A stretch of 64,000 bases of DNA from Cryptomeria japonica. Its lineage: Eukaryota; Streptophyta; Pinopsida; Cupressales; Cupressaceae. Below, one piece after another: positions 1-12,140 of this stretch. The notes beneath the pieces are model-generated. The model made no database searches, had not been told where the DNA came from, and was given only the letters and a program-made list of their open reading frames with translations. The DNA is taken from assembly GCF_030272615.1 (NCBI RefSeq), contig NC_081408.1, positions 65,296,546 through 65,360,545 on the forward strand, given 5' to 3'. Within the stretch, counting starts at the first letter, position 1. Each line of letters starts with the position of its first letter. The translations under genes and the position numbers were made by a program.

Positions 1-1600
1 CATGGGCCCTGGAATGAACCAGATGGTGCAACATGTTAGGCCTTTAAGAAGGAAGAGTGATAGAGGGAGCCGCTCAGGTGAAGTAAAGGTTGGGTAAGTC
101 AGGGTAGATCAATGGTGTTCCAAGAGAGATCAACGACTGTCACCAAGTCACAATGAAAAGTTTCTCGATGGCTAATAGCCATGATTTGGTGGCCAAGTAG
201 TGGGTCCCAGTAGAGAAGAAGAGCAGTCCAAAGGAAGTAAAGAAAAGAAGAGCCAAGGAAGAAGAAAAGGGCGTCATTCCAGCAGTAAACCCAGGAGGTG
301 TTGAGGTGGAAGGATAAAGGCCTTGAAATGAACCAGAAGATGCCATGTGGTGGAAATGAATGGCAGATGCCTACATGATAAAATCCAAAGATTTAAATAT
401 GAATTCAGATTGTGTTAGCAAGTAGAAACTTAAACGACCGACCTGCAGAAAGATTCGTGGCTAAGGGATTTAATTTTTGCCCAATATATAAGTGTTTAAT
501 ATTGTTGGAAAGCTCTCGACCCGAGGGATCTGATTCTGCAGTCAAGTGTATCGTATGACAAATATATTTGGGCCAACTACTTTGAGATCTCAAAATTTAT
601 GTTTTAGTTAGAGGGATTGGATTTTCTGCAAGCCAAGTATGTTGGCAGTTACTGCTGAAGGATAGGGTAGTTGCTATTGTCCAAGGATGAGATTTGATTT
701 TGTCCCTTCTTTCCTTCTTATTCGAGAGTCTTCTAATTTTGTAAGTGTTCCATATTTTCGTGAGAAAGCCTCCTAAATCTTGGTTTCCAATTCTAAGCTT
801 TTTGGCAAATTTGTAATACAATTTTCATTTTCAAGCAATAGAGTATCTTCTTGCTTTAGATGTTTTTTGTTGTAGGTCAAATATGTGTAAGGCATATATA
901 TATATAGTTTATTGGATTGTCTCTAGGCCTTTTCTTATTTTCAATGAATCCAGTCTTCAAGGGAGTTTGGGTTTGTCCTCTCAAAGTGGGAGTGTAATGG
1001 TTGTTCTTAGGTACTTTTCCAAGAAGAGTTTAAATTCTAGGTGAAATCATTTTGGATTCAAGATAATTTCTAGATATGTATGATCCTCTGTTTGAGTATA
1101 GAATGTATTAATGTTGGGCATTAATATAGGGATATCTTTCTTAATAAATTGGATTTGCAATAGAGGTTTTCATTTTCAGTTTGATGTATGAATCCATGCC
1201 CTTGGATAAGGCACTGGTCTTGCAGATTCTAGGGATTCACAAAGATTTTAAATATCAAGTATCTATTTGCTTTTATGTGTGTAGTTTTAGTTTGTTTCAT
1301 CTATCTCATGCTCCAATCTTGTTGAGATGTTAATGTAGATCTATCCCATCTGTAGTAACCTCCTTTTTATTGAGCCCTGTGAGATTTATCTACTTTTGTT
1401 GATGCCACATGTCTCTAACTGGTTGTATTCTATACATCAAGGGGTTTCCCCATCTAGGTCTTGCAGAACCTGAAGTGTAGGAGGATCTTTAGGATTCTAT
1501 GTTAATATTGTCCAAGCCCTGAAGCATTTCATTGATTGTGATTGGCTATCTCATAGATAGTTTGTAGGTAAAATTGGTTTACTCAATTTTTAAAACAACA
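1..1600 (+). mobile_element. 5' LTR (partial) of Tat-like non-autonomous element
   Basis: This segment recurs as a direct repeat at 4714-6308 with scattered substitutions and small indels, so it is read as the 5' LTR, cut by the window start. It ends in ACAACA at 1600, directly before a primer binding site; the second copy also ends in ACAACA (6308). A short TA-rich stretch at 893-909 could be the promoter. The small open frames inside are not conserved with the second copy and are not called as genes. The repeat is certain; the Tat label rests on the primer site. Confidence 0.85.
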
Positions 1601-1603
1601 AAA

Positions 1604-1621
1604 TGGCGACTCTGTTGGGGA
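1604..1621 (+). other. Primer binding site, Tat/Ogre-like
   Basis: The sequence TGGCGACTCTGTTGGGGA lies three bases after the LTR end. From memory it resembles the tRNA-Arg-type primer site of plant Ty3/gypsy Tat/Ogre elements, and it is unlike the tRNA-Met sites of the other elements in the window. Confidence 0.7.
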
Positions 1622-2152
1622 GAAAATGAACTGTTGAAAGAGGTGTAAAATTTTGTCAAGTCAAACCCATGAGTCTAGTCAATATTCATTTGGGAGGAGT
1701 CTTAGAAGTTTACAAGTCTGAAAGTTGTTTTCAGATTTGAAGGTATACATCCTGGAAGGTTTTGTTGCTGAGAAATTAAAAAAAAAGAATATTATGTGAC
1801 TCTGTTGTGTCCAGTCAAGTACCCAAAAATCTGAGAGTGAAGATCAGTGGTTGAAATTTTATTCTTGTTCAGGGAGGTGGTGACTTTGTATGAATGAACT
1901 TGAGGTTTGGAGGTTTTCTTCAAACTATCAGCCAGAAGTGAAGTGAGCAGCAACATCAACTATACCCAGGTATTTCCCATTCATGAGATAAATTTTGTTC
2001 CTTATAAGGTGAAAAGGTTACCATTGAAAGGAAAAGAAATCTACACTTTACATACTTCTTGTTCATAAAAGTTTCAATCACTGATAGGAGAAGTATGTGG
2101 TTGTAAAAAATTATGATTGCATATGTTTTGAAAAGAGAATAAAACAGTAAGG

Positions 2153-3748
2153 ATGAATGGTCATAGTAATGGTTCAGTATATGTTTCAAATTTGATTTAT
2201 CTAGATGTGTTTCCTAGATCTATAATTTCTTTGTCAAATTTGAAAGACATTGACAAGGAGATTGAAATACATATTCAAAAGATCCAAGAAAAGTACATTT
2301 TGGTTCTAAGAAAGAAAGTAGGGAAGAAGAATGAAGAATCATCATATGTATTTTATGAAAGATTTATTGTTGCATTAAATTAGCTCCCAGTTGATGTTAG
2401 ACCCCATGAGTTTGTTTGGATTCAATTATTCTTAGAGCTTGATGAGCTTGACTCAATTAATTGGTCTACAACTTTGCGGGAAGAAAGTGTTGCACATATT
2501 AAAGAATGGATTGAGGAGATTGAAAAGATCAAATCTGAAAATAAACATAGTTTTGAGTATAGTGATGGAGATGAATCCATGAGTGGAGATATCTCTTATG
2601 ATGCTAAAGATGACTCTTATTCTCAATATGATAGTGCAAATGTGTATTCAAAGAAAGAAGAAAATTGTGAAAGTACAAGTTATTGTTCAAATAGTCATGA
2701 GCCTATTGAGGTTTCAGATTTGAATAATATAGATCACCTTACTTTCAAGTTCAATCCACAAAGTGTTTGCAACCAAGGTTACAGAACTATGTTGCAACAT
2801 ATTGTAACACTTTATGATCAGCTTGATAAAGGTCATGATGCAGATGCAAGTTACTGTAATGATAAAACAAATGTACATGAAGACATGAGCACTGTAGATT
2901 TAATGCATGCATCAGATTGGGACAATGTTTGCATCATAGAAGTTAAAGCCAAGGAAAATGAAAATGAAGGAGAAGGTTCACTAAATAGTGAACAAATCTT
3001 AAAACTCTTAGTTGTTGATCTTAAGATGTATACATCCATAAATTTCCCAAATCTCTCACACCCAATCAGTATATGTTTTGATACTAATGATACTCTTGGA
3101 GGTATGAGGTATGATACATATGATTTTTCTTTCCGTATAGCTGATTTGAATAAAGGACAAGATGATAATGCATATAAGATTGATAGATGTAATAATATGA
3201 ATTCATATGATGATATGAATTCAAAGTTTAGATCTTATGTTGATCTTGGTGTTAAAAATAAAGATAGATCTAAAGTGATTCTCCTGGATCTGCAAGTGGT
3301 TAATGAACCATTACTTGATGATATATTTCCATGTTTACACAAGGCTGATATAAGGTGTGATCAGCATGCTAGAGTGTAGTCATTTTATGAGGAAATGTTC
3401 CTCTCTAGTTTACAAGAATGTATTATGAAAGAGTGTTTTCCATTTTTGCTAACTAGCAATCAACATGTGCCTAATCTTCCTAGTGATCAGATGGAGAAGG
3501 GTTACTTTTCTTTTCAGTAGGAAAATAATTGTAAAGGGTATGATATTCCTATTTCATATAGTGATCAACACTCGCAACATTTGTTTCATTTCCAACTATT
3601 TGATGATTACCAATATGCTGATTTTTCTTTTTATGATGTGTTGATTAGAAGTGGAAGTGTCATTCATCAGGCAAATGTAAATGAAACTTCTAGCTTACCC
3701 TTGATTCATGGAAATGAGAATCATGTGTTTGACAAAGGTAAGCACTGA
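2153..3748 (+). pseudogene. Acidic unknown protein of the Tat-like element, three in-frame TAG codons
   Basis: One frame runs from ATG 2153 to TGA 3746-3748, about 530 codons, broken only by TAG at 2381-2383, 3377-3379 and 3518-3520. The first third is charged and helical-looking (a Lys/Glu segment about residues 30-60). The middle is rich in Asp, Ser, Glu and Tyr. I recognise no protease, reverse transcriptase, RNase H, integrase or zinc knuckle. It sits where gag would lie, so a diverged gag or accessory product is possible. An upstream in-frame TGA at about 2129 makes 2153 the first usable ATG. All three internal stops are TAG, as CAG decay would give. Function unknown. Confidence 0.6.
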
Positions 3749-4713
3749 TTCCAATTTTTATGGCCTGGGGCCATATGTAAATAAATTCTATTGTACAATC
3801 ACTTTGTTTTTAGTTGTGTAGTTTTCAATAAGGAGCCCCTATTTTTTGAGAAGAAGAGAAGTGATCTATTTTTTGGGTGTTCTTCTCTACCAAAGATTCT
3901 CAATTCTTGTGTTGATCTTGCAATTAACCATCCCCAGTCAGAGCCATTGTTGGAACTCATAAAATTTGAGTTAATTCTTGAGGCCAATTTCAATGAAGGG
4001 TAAAATGAAGCTGACATTCTCCCCTGCGTGCAATGAAGACAGTTTTAAAAGGCCAGAGAAACCTCCAGGTAAATGTCGCCAGGCATAAGCATCTATCCCA
4101 CATTGGTTGTGGGAAGGAAATATTTTGTATTTAAATTCAAATCCCCACGCATAATAAGTGTCAAAGGTTAAAAGCTTTTGGCAAGAGGTGGCTTGTGGCC
4201 TAGTGGACCTAGCCTGCACACACATCTCAAGGCATCCAAAATTTTGGGATAGGCTAGCGAGAAGAGATTAAAGATCGGGCGGTGGTCCAAGGAAGATACA
4301 TGGCTATTGCTAGGCCATGATGGGAAGCTTCTCATTAGAGTATCCAACATGACTAGGTGACAAGGTGGGCCCAGGTCCAGTAGAGGGTCTAGCCTAAAGT
4401 GACGTGGTAGCTAAGGTTGCGTCTAGTTGGATCCAAAGGTGAACTAGAGGCTGACTCGTGGCGAGCTCGACAGAAGGGGTGAGCGACAAAGACCAATTTG
4501 AGACCTCGTGACTTAATACCAGTCTCCATCTCGCTAAGCATAAAATGCTAACACCCAAAAGACTAGAGACCTTGTGAGTGAGCAAATCCTAAGTGATCCA
4601 ATGATAGTCGCTAGGTTGCAATGAGAAATTGCTAGTTGGCATATCCCTCGCGACCTTGCAAAAAGAAGAGCTCATTTTTGATGGTGAGTTCAGGTCCTGC
4701 TGAGGTGGTAGGA
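3749..4713 (+). other. 3' end of Tat-like element and unresolved start of its 3' LTR
   Basis: There is no convincing gene here. The 3' LTR must begin in this stretch, because the window starts inside the 5' LTR at the point matching 4714. A purine run at 3848-3861 followed by TGATCT is one candidate polypurine tract and LTR start; the TGTTGG at 3947 is another. The sequence alone does not decide. Confidence 0.4.
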
Positions 4714-6308
4714 CATGGGCCTCAAAATGAACTAGTTGGTGCCATGTGTCAGGCCTATCAGAAGGAAGAATGATAGAGGGAGCCGCTCAGATGATGTAAA
4801 GGTCGGGCAAGTTAGGGCAGATCAATGGTGATCTAAGGGAGATCAACGACTATCGCCAAGTCACAATGAAAAGTTACTTGATGGCTAATAGCTACAACTT
4901 TGTGACCAAGAGGTGGGGCCTGGTAGAGAAGAAGAGCATTCTAGAGGAAGTAAAGAAAAGAAGAGCCAAGGAAAAAGCAAAGGGCTTCATTCCAACGGTA
5001 AACCCAGGAGGTGCTGAGGTGGAAGGATAAAGGCCCCAGAATGAAGCAGAATATGCCATGTGGTAGAAATGCATGACAGATGTGTGCATGGTAAAATCCA
5101 AAGATTAAAATATGAATTCAGATTGTGGTAGAAAGTAGAAACTTAAATGACTGACCCGCAAAAAGATTGGTGGCAGAGGGATTTAATTTTTTCCCGATAT
5201 ATAAGTACTACATATTGTCGGAAAGCTCTCAATCTGAGGGATCTGATTTGGCAGTCGAGTGTAGTCTATGGAAAATATATTTGAGGTAGTTACTTCAGGA
5301 TCTCAGAATTTATGTTTCAATTAGAGGAATTGGATTTTCTACAGGCCAAGTATGTGGCCGGTTATTGCTGAAGGATAGGGTAGTTGCTATTGTCAGAGGA
5401 TGAGATCTGATTTGGTCCTCCCTTTCCTTCTTAGTCAAGAGTCTTCTCATTTTTTAAGTGTTCCATATTTTTGTGAGCAGGGCTCCTGAATCTCAGTTTC
5501 CAATTCTGAGCTTTTTGCCAAATTTGTAATACAATGTTCCTTTTCAACCAATAGAGTATCTTCTTGTTGCAAATGTTTTTTGTTGCAGGTCACATATATG
5601 TAAGGTATATATATAGTTTATTGGATTGTCTCTAGGCCTTTTCTTATTTTTTATGAATCTAGTCTTCAAGGGAGTTTGGGTTTGTCCTCTCAAAGTGGGA
5701 GTGTAATGGTTATTCTTAGGTACTTTTCAAGGAAGAGTTTAAATTCTAGGAGCAATCATTTTGGATTCAGGATAATGTCTAGATATGTATGATCCTCTAT
5801 TTGAGTTTAGAATGTATTAATGTCAAGCATTAATACAAGGATATCTTTCTTAATAATTTGGATTTGCAATAGAGGTTTTAATTTCTAGTTTGACGTATGA
5901 CTCCATGCCCTTCGATAAGGCACTAGTCTTGCAAATTCTGGGAATTCTTTGAGATTTTAAATATCAAGTATCCATTTGCGTTTATGTTTTTAGTTTTAGT
6001 TTATTCCATCTATGTCATGCTCCAATCTTGTTGAGATGTCAATTTGGATCTAGCCCATCTGTAGTAACCTCCTTGTTGTTGAGCCCTATGAGATTTATCT
6101 TCTTTTGTTGATGCCATATATCTCTACCTATTTGTCTTCTATGCATCAAAGGGTTTCCCCCCTAGGTATTGCAGAACATGAAGTATAGGAGGATCTTTAG
6201 GATCCTATGTTAATGTATTCCAAGCCCTAAAGTATTTCATTGATTGAGATTGGCTATCTCATAGATAGTTTGCAAGTAAACTTGGTTTGCTTATTTTTGA
6301 GAACAACA
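4714..6308 (+). mobile_element. 3' LTR (proven part) of Tat-like element
   Basis: This is the direct repeat of 1-1600, alignable over its whole length and ending in ACAACA at 6308. What follows is not element sequence but the interior of a copia LTR matching about 12900 onward. The element therefore inserted into copia-1's 5' LTR. Only about 2.4 kb lies between the LTRs, with no pol domains, so the element is non-autonomous. Confidence 0.85.
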
Positions 6309-7159
6309 TCTCCCATTTGTCCAGATCATACACATTGATTGTTGTGTGAGTTCTTGGTCATTTTGCTGCACCGGTGAGCATCTTCGTGCTATACATTTTT
6401 TCTTCATGGTGTAGTGTGTTACTATTGATCTTGGCATGATTTTTGGTGGTGTTCCATGTTTGGAGATTTGATTTAGGTATATTTTATGTCATGTAAATCA
6501 TAATATCGGTTTGGTGGTTGATCTTTGTATCGTTTGATGTAATTTTGTAATTGTGAGTTGAGGGTTTAGTCAACCTTATTATCAACATTGATGAATTATA
6601 TAAATAGGTGATATTGTCATGTAATATGGGTATCAAGGTTGTGTCTATATTATCAAAGAGTGGTGTATGTGAAAATAAGGATTCATCTTTTGGTGTAGTG
6701 CATTAAGGAGATATTGGTGTTGTAGAGCCAACAATTGTGCCTAACCCAAACTGTCATCAGGCAATTGGAGATGCTATGATTGCAGTTCCATCCTATCACA
6801 TTGTATTTTCAATATTTTTGTAAGTCATTGAGAGTTCCCTGAGGGTTTTAGCCTTTCAGGTCATTATCTTGTAAGAAATGAGCTCTAGGTAGTGTGTCTG
6901 AATGCATGTGCATTCCCCACTGTATTATTTTCACATACTACTACAGAGTATCATCTTAGTGTGGGTAGGTTCCCACCATGGTTTTTTACTTAACTGGGTT
7001 TTCCATGTCAAAATCTTGGTGTTGAGTGTTGTGCTATCAATTTTCTTATCTTTGCTATTGTTGTAGTTTATTGGATCTTTTTTTGTGATTAAGTTTGTAG
7101 AAGCCGATGACAACTAATTCACCCCCTCTCTGACGTTTCCCTCATTATTGTTGCCAACA
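6309..7159 (+). mobile_element. 5' LTR of copia-1, upstream part displaced by the Tat-like insertion
   Basis: It matches the inner and right part of the LTR at 12423-13711, from about 12900 to the end, and ends in TGCCAACA at 7159 just before a tRNA-Met primer site. The first approximately 470 bases of the LTR are missing; they should lie upstream of the window, beyond the Tat-like element. It contains a TATA box, the conserved U5 block around 6972-7006, and the CTCTAGGTAG core shared with the other copia LTRs. Confidence 0.88.
6600..6607 (+). promoter_or_regulatory. TATA box of copia-1 5' LTR
   Basis: TATAAATA followed by GGTGATATTGTC. The same block is at 13151-13158 in the 3' LTR, so it is conserved in both copies. 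Transcription would be expected to start some 30 bases downstream (inference). Confidence 0.65.
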
Positions 7160-7161
7160 AT

Positions 7162-7174
7162 TGGTATCAAAGCT
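7162..7174 (+). other. Primer binding site of copia-1 (tRNA-Met type)
   Basis: TGGTATCAAAGCT starts two bases after the LTR end. It differs by one base in its first twelve from the plant initiator-tRNA-Met site TGGTATCAGAGC. Confidence 0.85.
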
Positions 7175-7215
7175 AGATCCTTCAAAAGAAGCTTAATTGC
7201 TTAAGGAGATCTGGG

Positions 7216-8403
7216 ATGGCAACTAGAAGTGGAAGTGTTATCTTTAAGAAGTAGAGTCTGAGATTTGATGGGAGTAACTATGCTATATGGAAGAACCAAA
7301 TGGAAGTGCACTTGAAATGTATTGGAGAAGATTACTTGAAGATTACAAAGAGTTCCTATTCTTATCCTCCAATTGGACTGGTTACTGTTGATGAGATTAA
7401 GGAAGTTGAACATAACTTTAGAGTGAAGGAAGCATTGTTGAGTGCCCTGATTGATTTAAAAATGATAAATGTAGTGGGACTTTAAACAATACATGAGATT
7501 TGGGAGAAGATTGAGACCCTGTATGGAGGAGATAAACAATTGAAAGTTGCTAAGTTACAAAATTTGAAAGGGAAATATGAGATGGAGAAGATGGAAACAT
7601 AAATACCTTTATGGCAAAGGTGAATGACCTTTTCCTAGGTATCAGATGTGCCATTGAAACCCTTGAAGAAGATAAAATTATTTCTAAGGTGTAAGATCTT
7701 TGCCTCCTACTTATAAGCATAAGTTAGTTGTTATTTATGAGATCTAGAGTGTAACCATAGTGACAAGAGATATGTTGGTTGGAAAGATAGTTGCATTTGA
7801 GTTGAGCGAATTTGGTGAATCACATGGAAAGTCTCAGACAATATTTAGAGCATCTATCGAGAGAGCAGAAGTATGAACTAGAAGAATGCAAAATATCTAG
7901 ATATGAAAGAGGAAGGAGAGCGATGGAAGAGAAAGAAAGAGAACTGGATGAGCTTGAAGCATTGATTTCCCGAAGATTGCCTAAAAGAGCCGGTAAGTAT
8001 GATGGAAAATTGCCCTTGAAATGTTTCTCTTGCAATAAGGTAGGATATTTTTCTTCTAGATGCTCAGAGAGAATGGCTAAATATGCCAGGCATGTTAAAT
8101 TTGATAAGCATGACAAAAATGATAGACATGAGAAGCATGAGAAGTATGATAAGCCTTACAAGTCTAATTAGAAGTATAGGAATCAAAAGAACTGCTATTA
8201 TGCTACTGACGAAGGTATTACAAATGAATAATCAAAAGGAGATGAAGTAGTGTTTCTTTCCATTAAAGAAGATGGACTGATACCTATTGATCCCACTAGT
8301 TGGACTTTTGAGGAAAAATCTTTAGCTACTAAAGTTGAAGAAAAGGATGAATGGGTAGACAATGGTTGTTCACATGATATGATTGATGATAAAAGAAAAT
8401 TTT
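7216..8403 (+). pseudogene. copia-1 gag and protease, broken
   Basis: An ATG at 7216 opens a copia gag. It has the FDGSNYAIWKNQMEVHL-type N-terminus (7267-7310) and the IWEKIETLYGGD segment (about 7498-7530). A basic segment with a CCHC-like knuckle follows at about 8025-8065; its histidine is replaced by tyrosine (CFSCNKVGYFSSRC). The protease motif near 8350-8375 reads DNGCSHDM where copia proteases have DSGCSHHM. Several stops and frameshifts divide the frame, including TAA at 7483 and a shift around 7600, and the first helical part is lost. The product would be the particle shell and the aspartic protease that cleaves the polyprotein. It is clearly inactive. Confidence 0.85.
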
Positions 8404-9384
8404 GTGAGTATGGAGAGCTGTGATAGTGGAATAGTGAGATTTAGAGATGACAAAGCTTGTGTGATCCATGGTAGAGGTTCTATTTCTTTTTATGGTAAGC
8501 ATAATACTAATGATGTTCTGTATGTTGAAGGTTTGAAGCATAATCTTTTCAGTGTTGGACAAATAGTTTACAAAGGTTATGATTTACAATTCAAGAATGG
8601 TAAATGTAAGATCCTAAATGCCTCTACTATATAGATTTCATCTAGGAATAAGACTAAAGGTAACATTTTTCATTTAAATGTTGGTGAGAAAAGTTGTTTG
8701 ATTTCTTAGATTAATGAAAGTTGGTTGTGGCATAGGATAATCCGCCATGTTAACTTTGATTCAATGATTAAGATCAGTTCTACTCAAGTTGTTAGAGATC
8801 TACATAAAATTGTTAAGCATGCTAATCCAATATGTAAGGAGTGTCAATTGGGTAAGCAAACAAGAATTTCTTTCAAAAGTAAATAGTATACATGTGATGG
8901 ATTGCTAGATCTAGTGTATACTAACTTGTGTGGACCTACTCATGTTAGAAGTGTGCAGGGAGACAAATATTTCATGTTGCTAATTGATGATTATTCCAAG
9001 ATGATGTGGGTTGTCTTTTTGAAGGAAAAATCTGAAGCAAATTAGACAAGTTCAAGATATTCAAAGCAAAGGTTAAGACTGAGTCAGGATTGAAGGTGAA
9101 ATATCTAAGATCTGAAAGAGGTGGAGAATTCTATACTGGTGAGTTTAATTCATTCTGTGAGAAGCATGATATTAGAAGACAATTATCTACTCCTATAACC
9201 CCTCAACATAATAGAATTGTTGAAACAAAGAAAAAGACTATTTTGGATGTTGTGAGAACTATGTTGATTGAAGGAAATCTTTCGAAGATCTATTAGAGAG
9301 AAGCTATTAACATTGTTGTTTACAAATTCAACTGAGTTCACATCAAAGGTGATACAGGTAAGACTCCTTATGAATTATGGTTTG
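8404..9384 (+). pseudogene. copia-1 integrase region, first part
   Basis: This part holds the segment after the protease (GLKHNLFSVGQI about 8533-8570), the GAG-pre-integrase zinc site with CKECQLGKQ at 8833-8860, and the integrase core (IDDYSKMMWVVFLKEKSEA about 8980-9040, then LRSERGGEF about 9105-9130 and the NRIVETKKK segment near 9215). The second catalytic position reads SER where copia integrases have SDR. TAG stops (for example 8633, 8707, 8884) and a frameshift near 9040 break it. The solo LTR at 9385 cuts the frame, which resumes at 10106. Integrase would join element DNA to the genome. Confidence 0.85.
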
Positions 9385-10100
9385 TGTTGGCAAATGCACA
9401 CTCCAATGATAAATTATAGGTGATTGAAGGTATTGTTATTGATGGCAACCTTACAATCCTATGGCACTGGCAAGTACCAACACAAGCATAGACACCAGCA
9501 GTGACAATGACAAAGATGTTTATTGACACCCCAACCGACATGGAAAATTGTAATAGGACTCATATAAGTATGAAATCTTGTAAATCATTTGTTTAAGCAA
9601 GGACAAAATGTAATAGGCAGATTCAAATATTAAGGCAGATTTTGGAATAAGGTTTATGGAAGTTGTATGAAGTTAAACCCATACTAAACTTGGCATAGCA
9701 GATGCTGAACTGAAGTAGTACATGATATTTGATTTGCATAATCCATTTTTGTAATTCAGTGAGACTTCCCTTTTGTAATTAAGCAGTGAGCTTTAGGTAG
9801 TTGGCTTTCCTGCATGTGCAGGCCCCTATTGTAAGTAATATTCACTTATTGGCTAGTGAGCGAATATTGTGGGTTACAAATCCCACCGAGGTTTTTCCCA
9901 CATTGGGTTTCCTCATTAAAAATATTGTGTTATGGTGTGCTTTCTATGTTGTGGCTATTGATCTTATTTATTGCATTATTTCTGGTTTATCGATACACTA
10001 TTTTGAAATGCAATTCATTTAATAAGTTCAAAAAATCCATTAACCGATTAGATATTGATTCACCCTCGCCCCCCTCTCAGTATCTTTGTGAATCCTAATA
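9385..10100 (+). mobile_element. Solo LTR of a copia-type element, inserted in copia-1 integrase
   Basis: A 716-bp block starting TGTTGGCAAATG and ending AATCCTAATA interrupts the integrase frame. It is flanked by perfect 5-bp repeats GTTTG at 9380-9384 and 10101-10105. It has the copia LTR hallmarks seen elsewhere in the window: the U3 block near 9435-9449 and the U5 block near 9881-9912. No internal region is present, so it is a solo LTR left by LTR-LTR recombination. The terminal CA has become TA. The short open frames inside are not genes. Confidence 0.9.
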
Positions 10101-10105
10101 GTTTG

Positions 10106-12140
10106 GTCATGTTCCTACTATGCAATATTTTAGAGTATTTGGTAGCAAATTCTATATCAAGAGAAATGATAACATAGGAAAGTTTGATGCAAGAATTGAT
10201 GAAGGAGTTTTATTGGGGTATTCAACATAGAGAAAATCCTATAGGTGCTACAATAAGAGATTGAGATAGATAGTGGAAAGTGCAAATGTGAAGGTGGATG
10301 AGAACCTTGGAATCAAAATAAAAGCTTATGGATATGATGATGGTCAATGCATTTCTCTAAATCCTATTTAGACTAAGGAATTGAAGCGGAATTATCCGCT
10401 AGCGATTGTTAATCCAGATGTTGCTTCTATCAGTGGAGAAGTGCAGGAATTTGAAAATTAGAATAATTAGAAGACTCCAAGGTATGTGATATTGAATCAT
10501 TTAAAAAATGAGATTATTGGTAATAACAATAAAGGTACAATGACTAAAAGAAGGTTAGTTGTGTAAGAGGTATGTTTAATTTCTAAAGTTGGACCTAAAG
10601 ATGTTGTTGAAGGTTGTAAGGATGAAATTGGATGAGAGCTATGGAAGAAGAATTACATCAATGGGTATTCAAGAATAAATTGAATGAAGCCGGTGAAGTT
10701 AGAAATAAAGCAAGACTGTTATGCAAAGGATATTCACAGATAGAAGGAATTGATTATGAGAAGACTTTTTCTCTGGTGGCCAGACTTGAAGTTGTTAGAC
10801 TGTTGTTTGCATATGCTACCTATAAAGATTTTAAGGTATATCAAATGGATGTCAAATCTAAATTTTTGAATGGTCATCTTGAGGAAGAAGTCTACATTGG
10901 GAAACCTGATGGATTTTCATTATTAGATGATGGAAACATGGTATGTAAACTAAAGAAAGATCTTTATGGATTGAAAGATGCCCCTACAATCTGGTATGAT
11001 AAATTGGATAAGTACTTGTTGAAATTGGGATTTAACAAAGGGTCTACTGATACTAATCTATATTTTAAGATTGAAAATGACATCTTAATTGTTTAAGTAT
11101 ATGTAGATGATATTATCTTTGGAGGTGATGATGACTTGAGCATGAAGTTTTCTGGTGATATTCATAAGGAATTTGAGATGTCTATGATAGGTGAGATGAA
11201 ATTTTTAATAGGTTTGTAGATTTCATAGACTGGAAAAGGTATTTTTATATCTCAAACTAAATATGTGAAGGAATTGCTGAAAAAGTTTGGGTTAGATGAC
11301 TCAAAACCAGTTGAAAATCCTATGGTAACTAGCTACAAATTATCTAAGAATGATGAATGCCTGAAAGCTAATCAGAGCTTGTATAGGTCTATGGTTAGTG
11401 GATTGATATGGTAACTGGTTAAAAATTATCAAAGAATGATGAATGCCTAAAAGCTTATCAGAGCTTGTACAAGTCTATGGTTGGTGGACTGCTATATCTT
11501 ACTCATACTAGGCTGGACATTATGCATGTTGTGTGCATGTCTTCTAGATATCAAGCTGATCCAAAAGAGAGTCATGTCACTATTGTTAAGAGAATATTCA
11601 GATACTTGAAGGAAACTATGGATTATGGTTTGTGGTATCTGAGGAATGCTGATTTCATGTTATGTTCTTACACTGATGTTGATTGGGATGGTGATGTTGA
11701 TGACTGGAAGAGTACCTTTGGTGGTGCTTTCTTTTTTGGTAATAAATTGGTTTCATGGGCTAGTTAAAAATAGGATTTAGTATCCTTATCTACTGCTGAA
11801 GTTGAGTACATTATTGTTGCTAGTTTCTACACTCAAATGGTTTGGATGAAGCAAATATTGAAGGATATAAAAGCAACCTATGATTGAGCCTACTGTCATA
11901 TATTGTAATAATTCTAGTGCTATTAATATGTAAAATAATTTAGTGCAATATTCAAATACTAAACATGTGTCAATAAAATATCATTACTTGAGGGAAAAAG
12001 ATAGTGAAGAAGAAGATAAGCTGGAATATGTATCTACAAAGAAACAAATTGCTGATATTTTCACTAAGCCTTTGCCTATAGATACTTTTGTCTACTTGAA
12101 AGACAAGTTAGGGGCATCCACCCCTCTTAATGAGAACTAG
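10106..12140 (+). pseudogene. copia-1 reverse transcriptase and RNase H
   Basis: The integrase C-terminus resumes (about 10106-10235). Reverse transcriptase follows: an open stretch 10632-11096 with KVYQMDVKSKFLNG about 10835-10876, then the catalytic YVDD at 11100-11111 right after a TAA (11094-11096). RNase H covers 11465-11900 with SYTDVDWDGD (about 11670-11697) and STAEVEYI (about 11790-11815). The polyprotein ends in the typical KQIADIFTKPLP (about 12041-12075) and stops at 12138-12140. An 86-bp tandem duplication (11321-11492) and several TAG or TAA stops break the frame. These enzymes would copy element RNA into DNA in the particle. Confidence 0.9.
11321..11492 (+). repeat. 86-bp tandem duplication in copia-1 pol
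   Basis: Starting from TATGGTAACT at 11321 and again at 11407, the two units share the codons for KLSKNDECLKA..QSLY and the following SMV.GL segment. 86 is not a multiple of three, so the duplication alone shifts the frame. The two units now differ at several bases, so it is not recent. Confidence 0.85.

Noticed and set aside
2153-3748. Only TAG stops in frame: possible reassigned or read-through UAG
   Set aside because: The Tekay comparison shows CAG in the partner copy at most TAG sites, and nearby elements also use TGA and TAA; mutation explains it better.
3730-3750. GGTAAGCAC as an intron donor, as in Ogre elements
   Set aside because: No downstream pol exon or clear acceptor; a chance match is likely.
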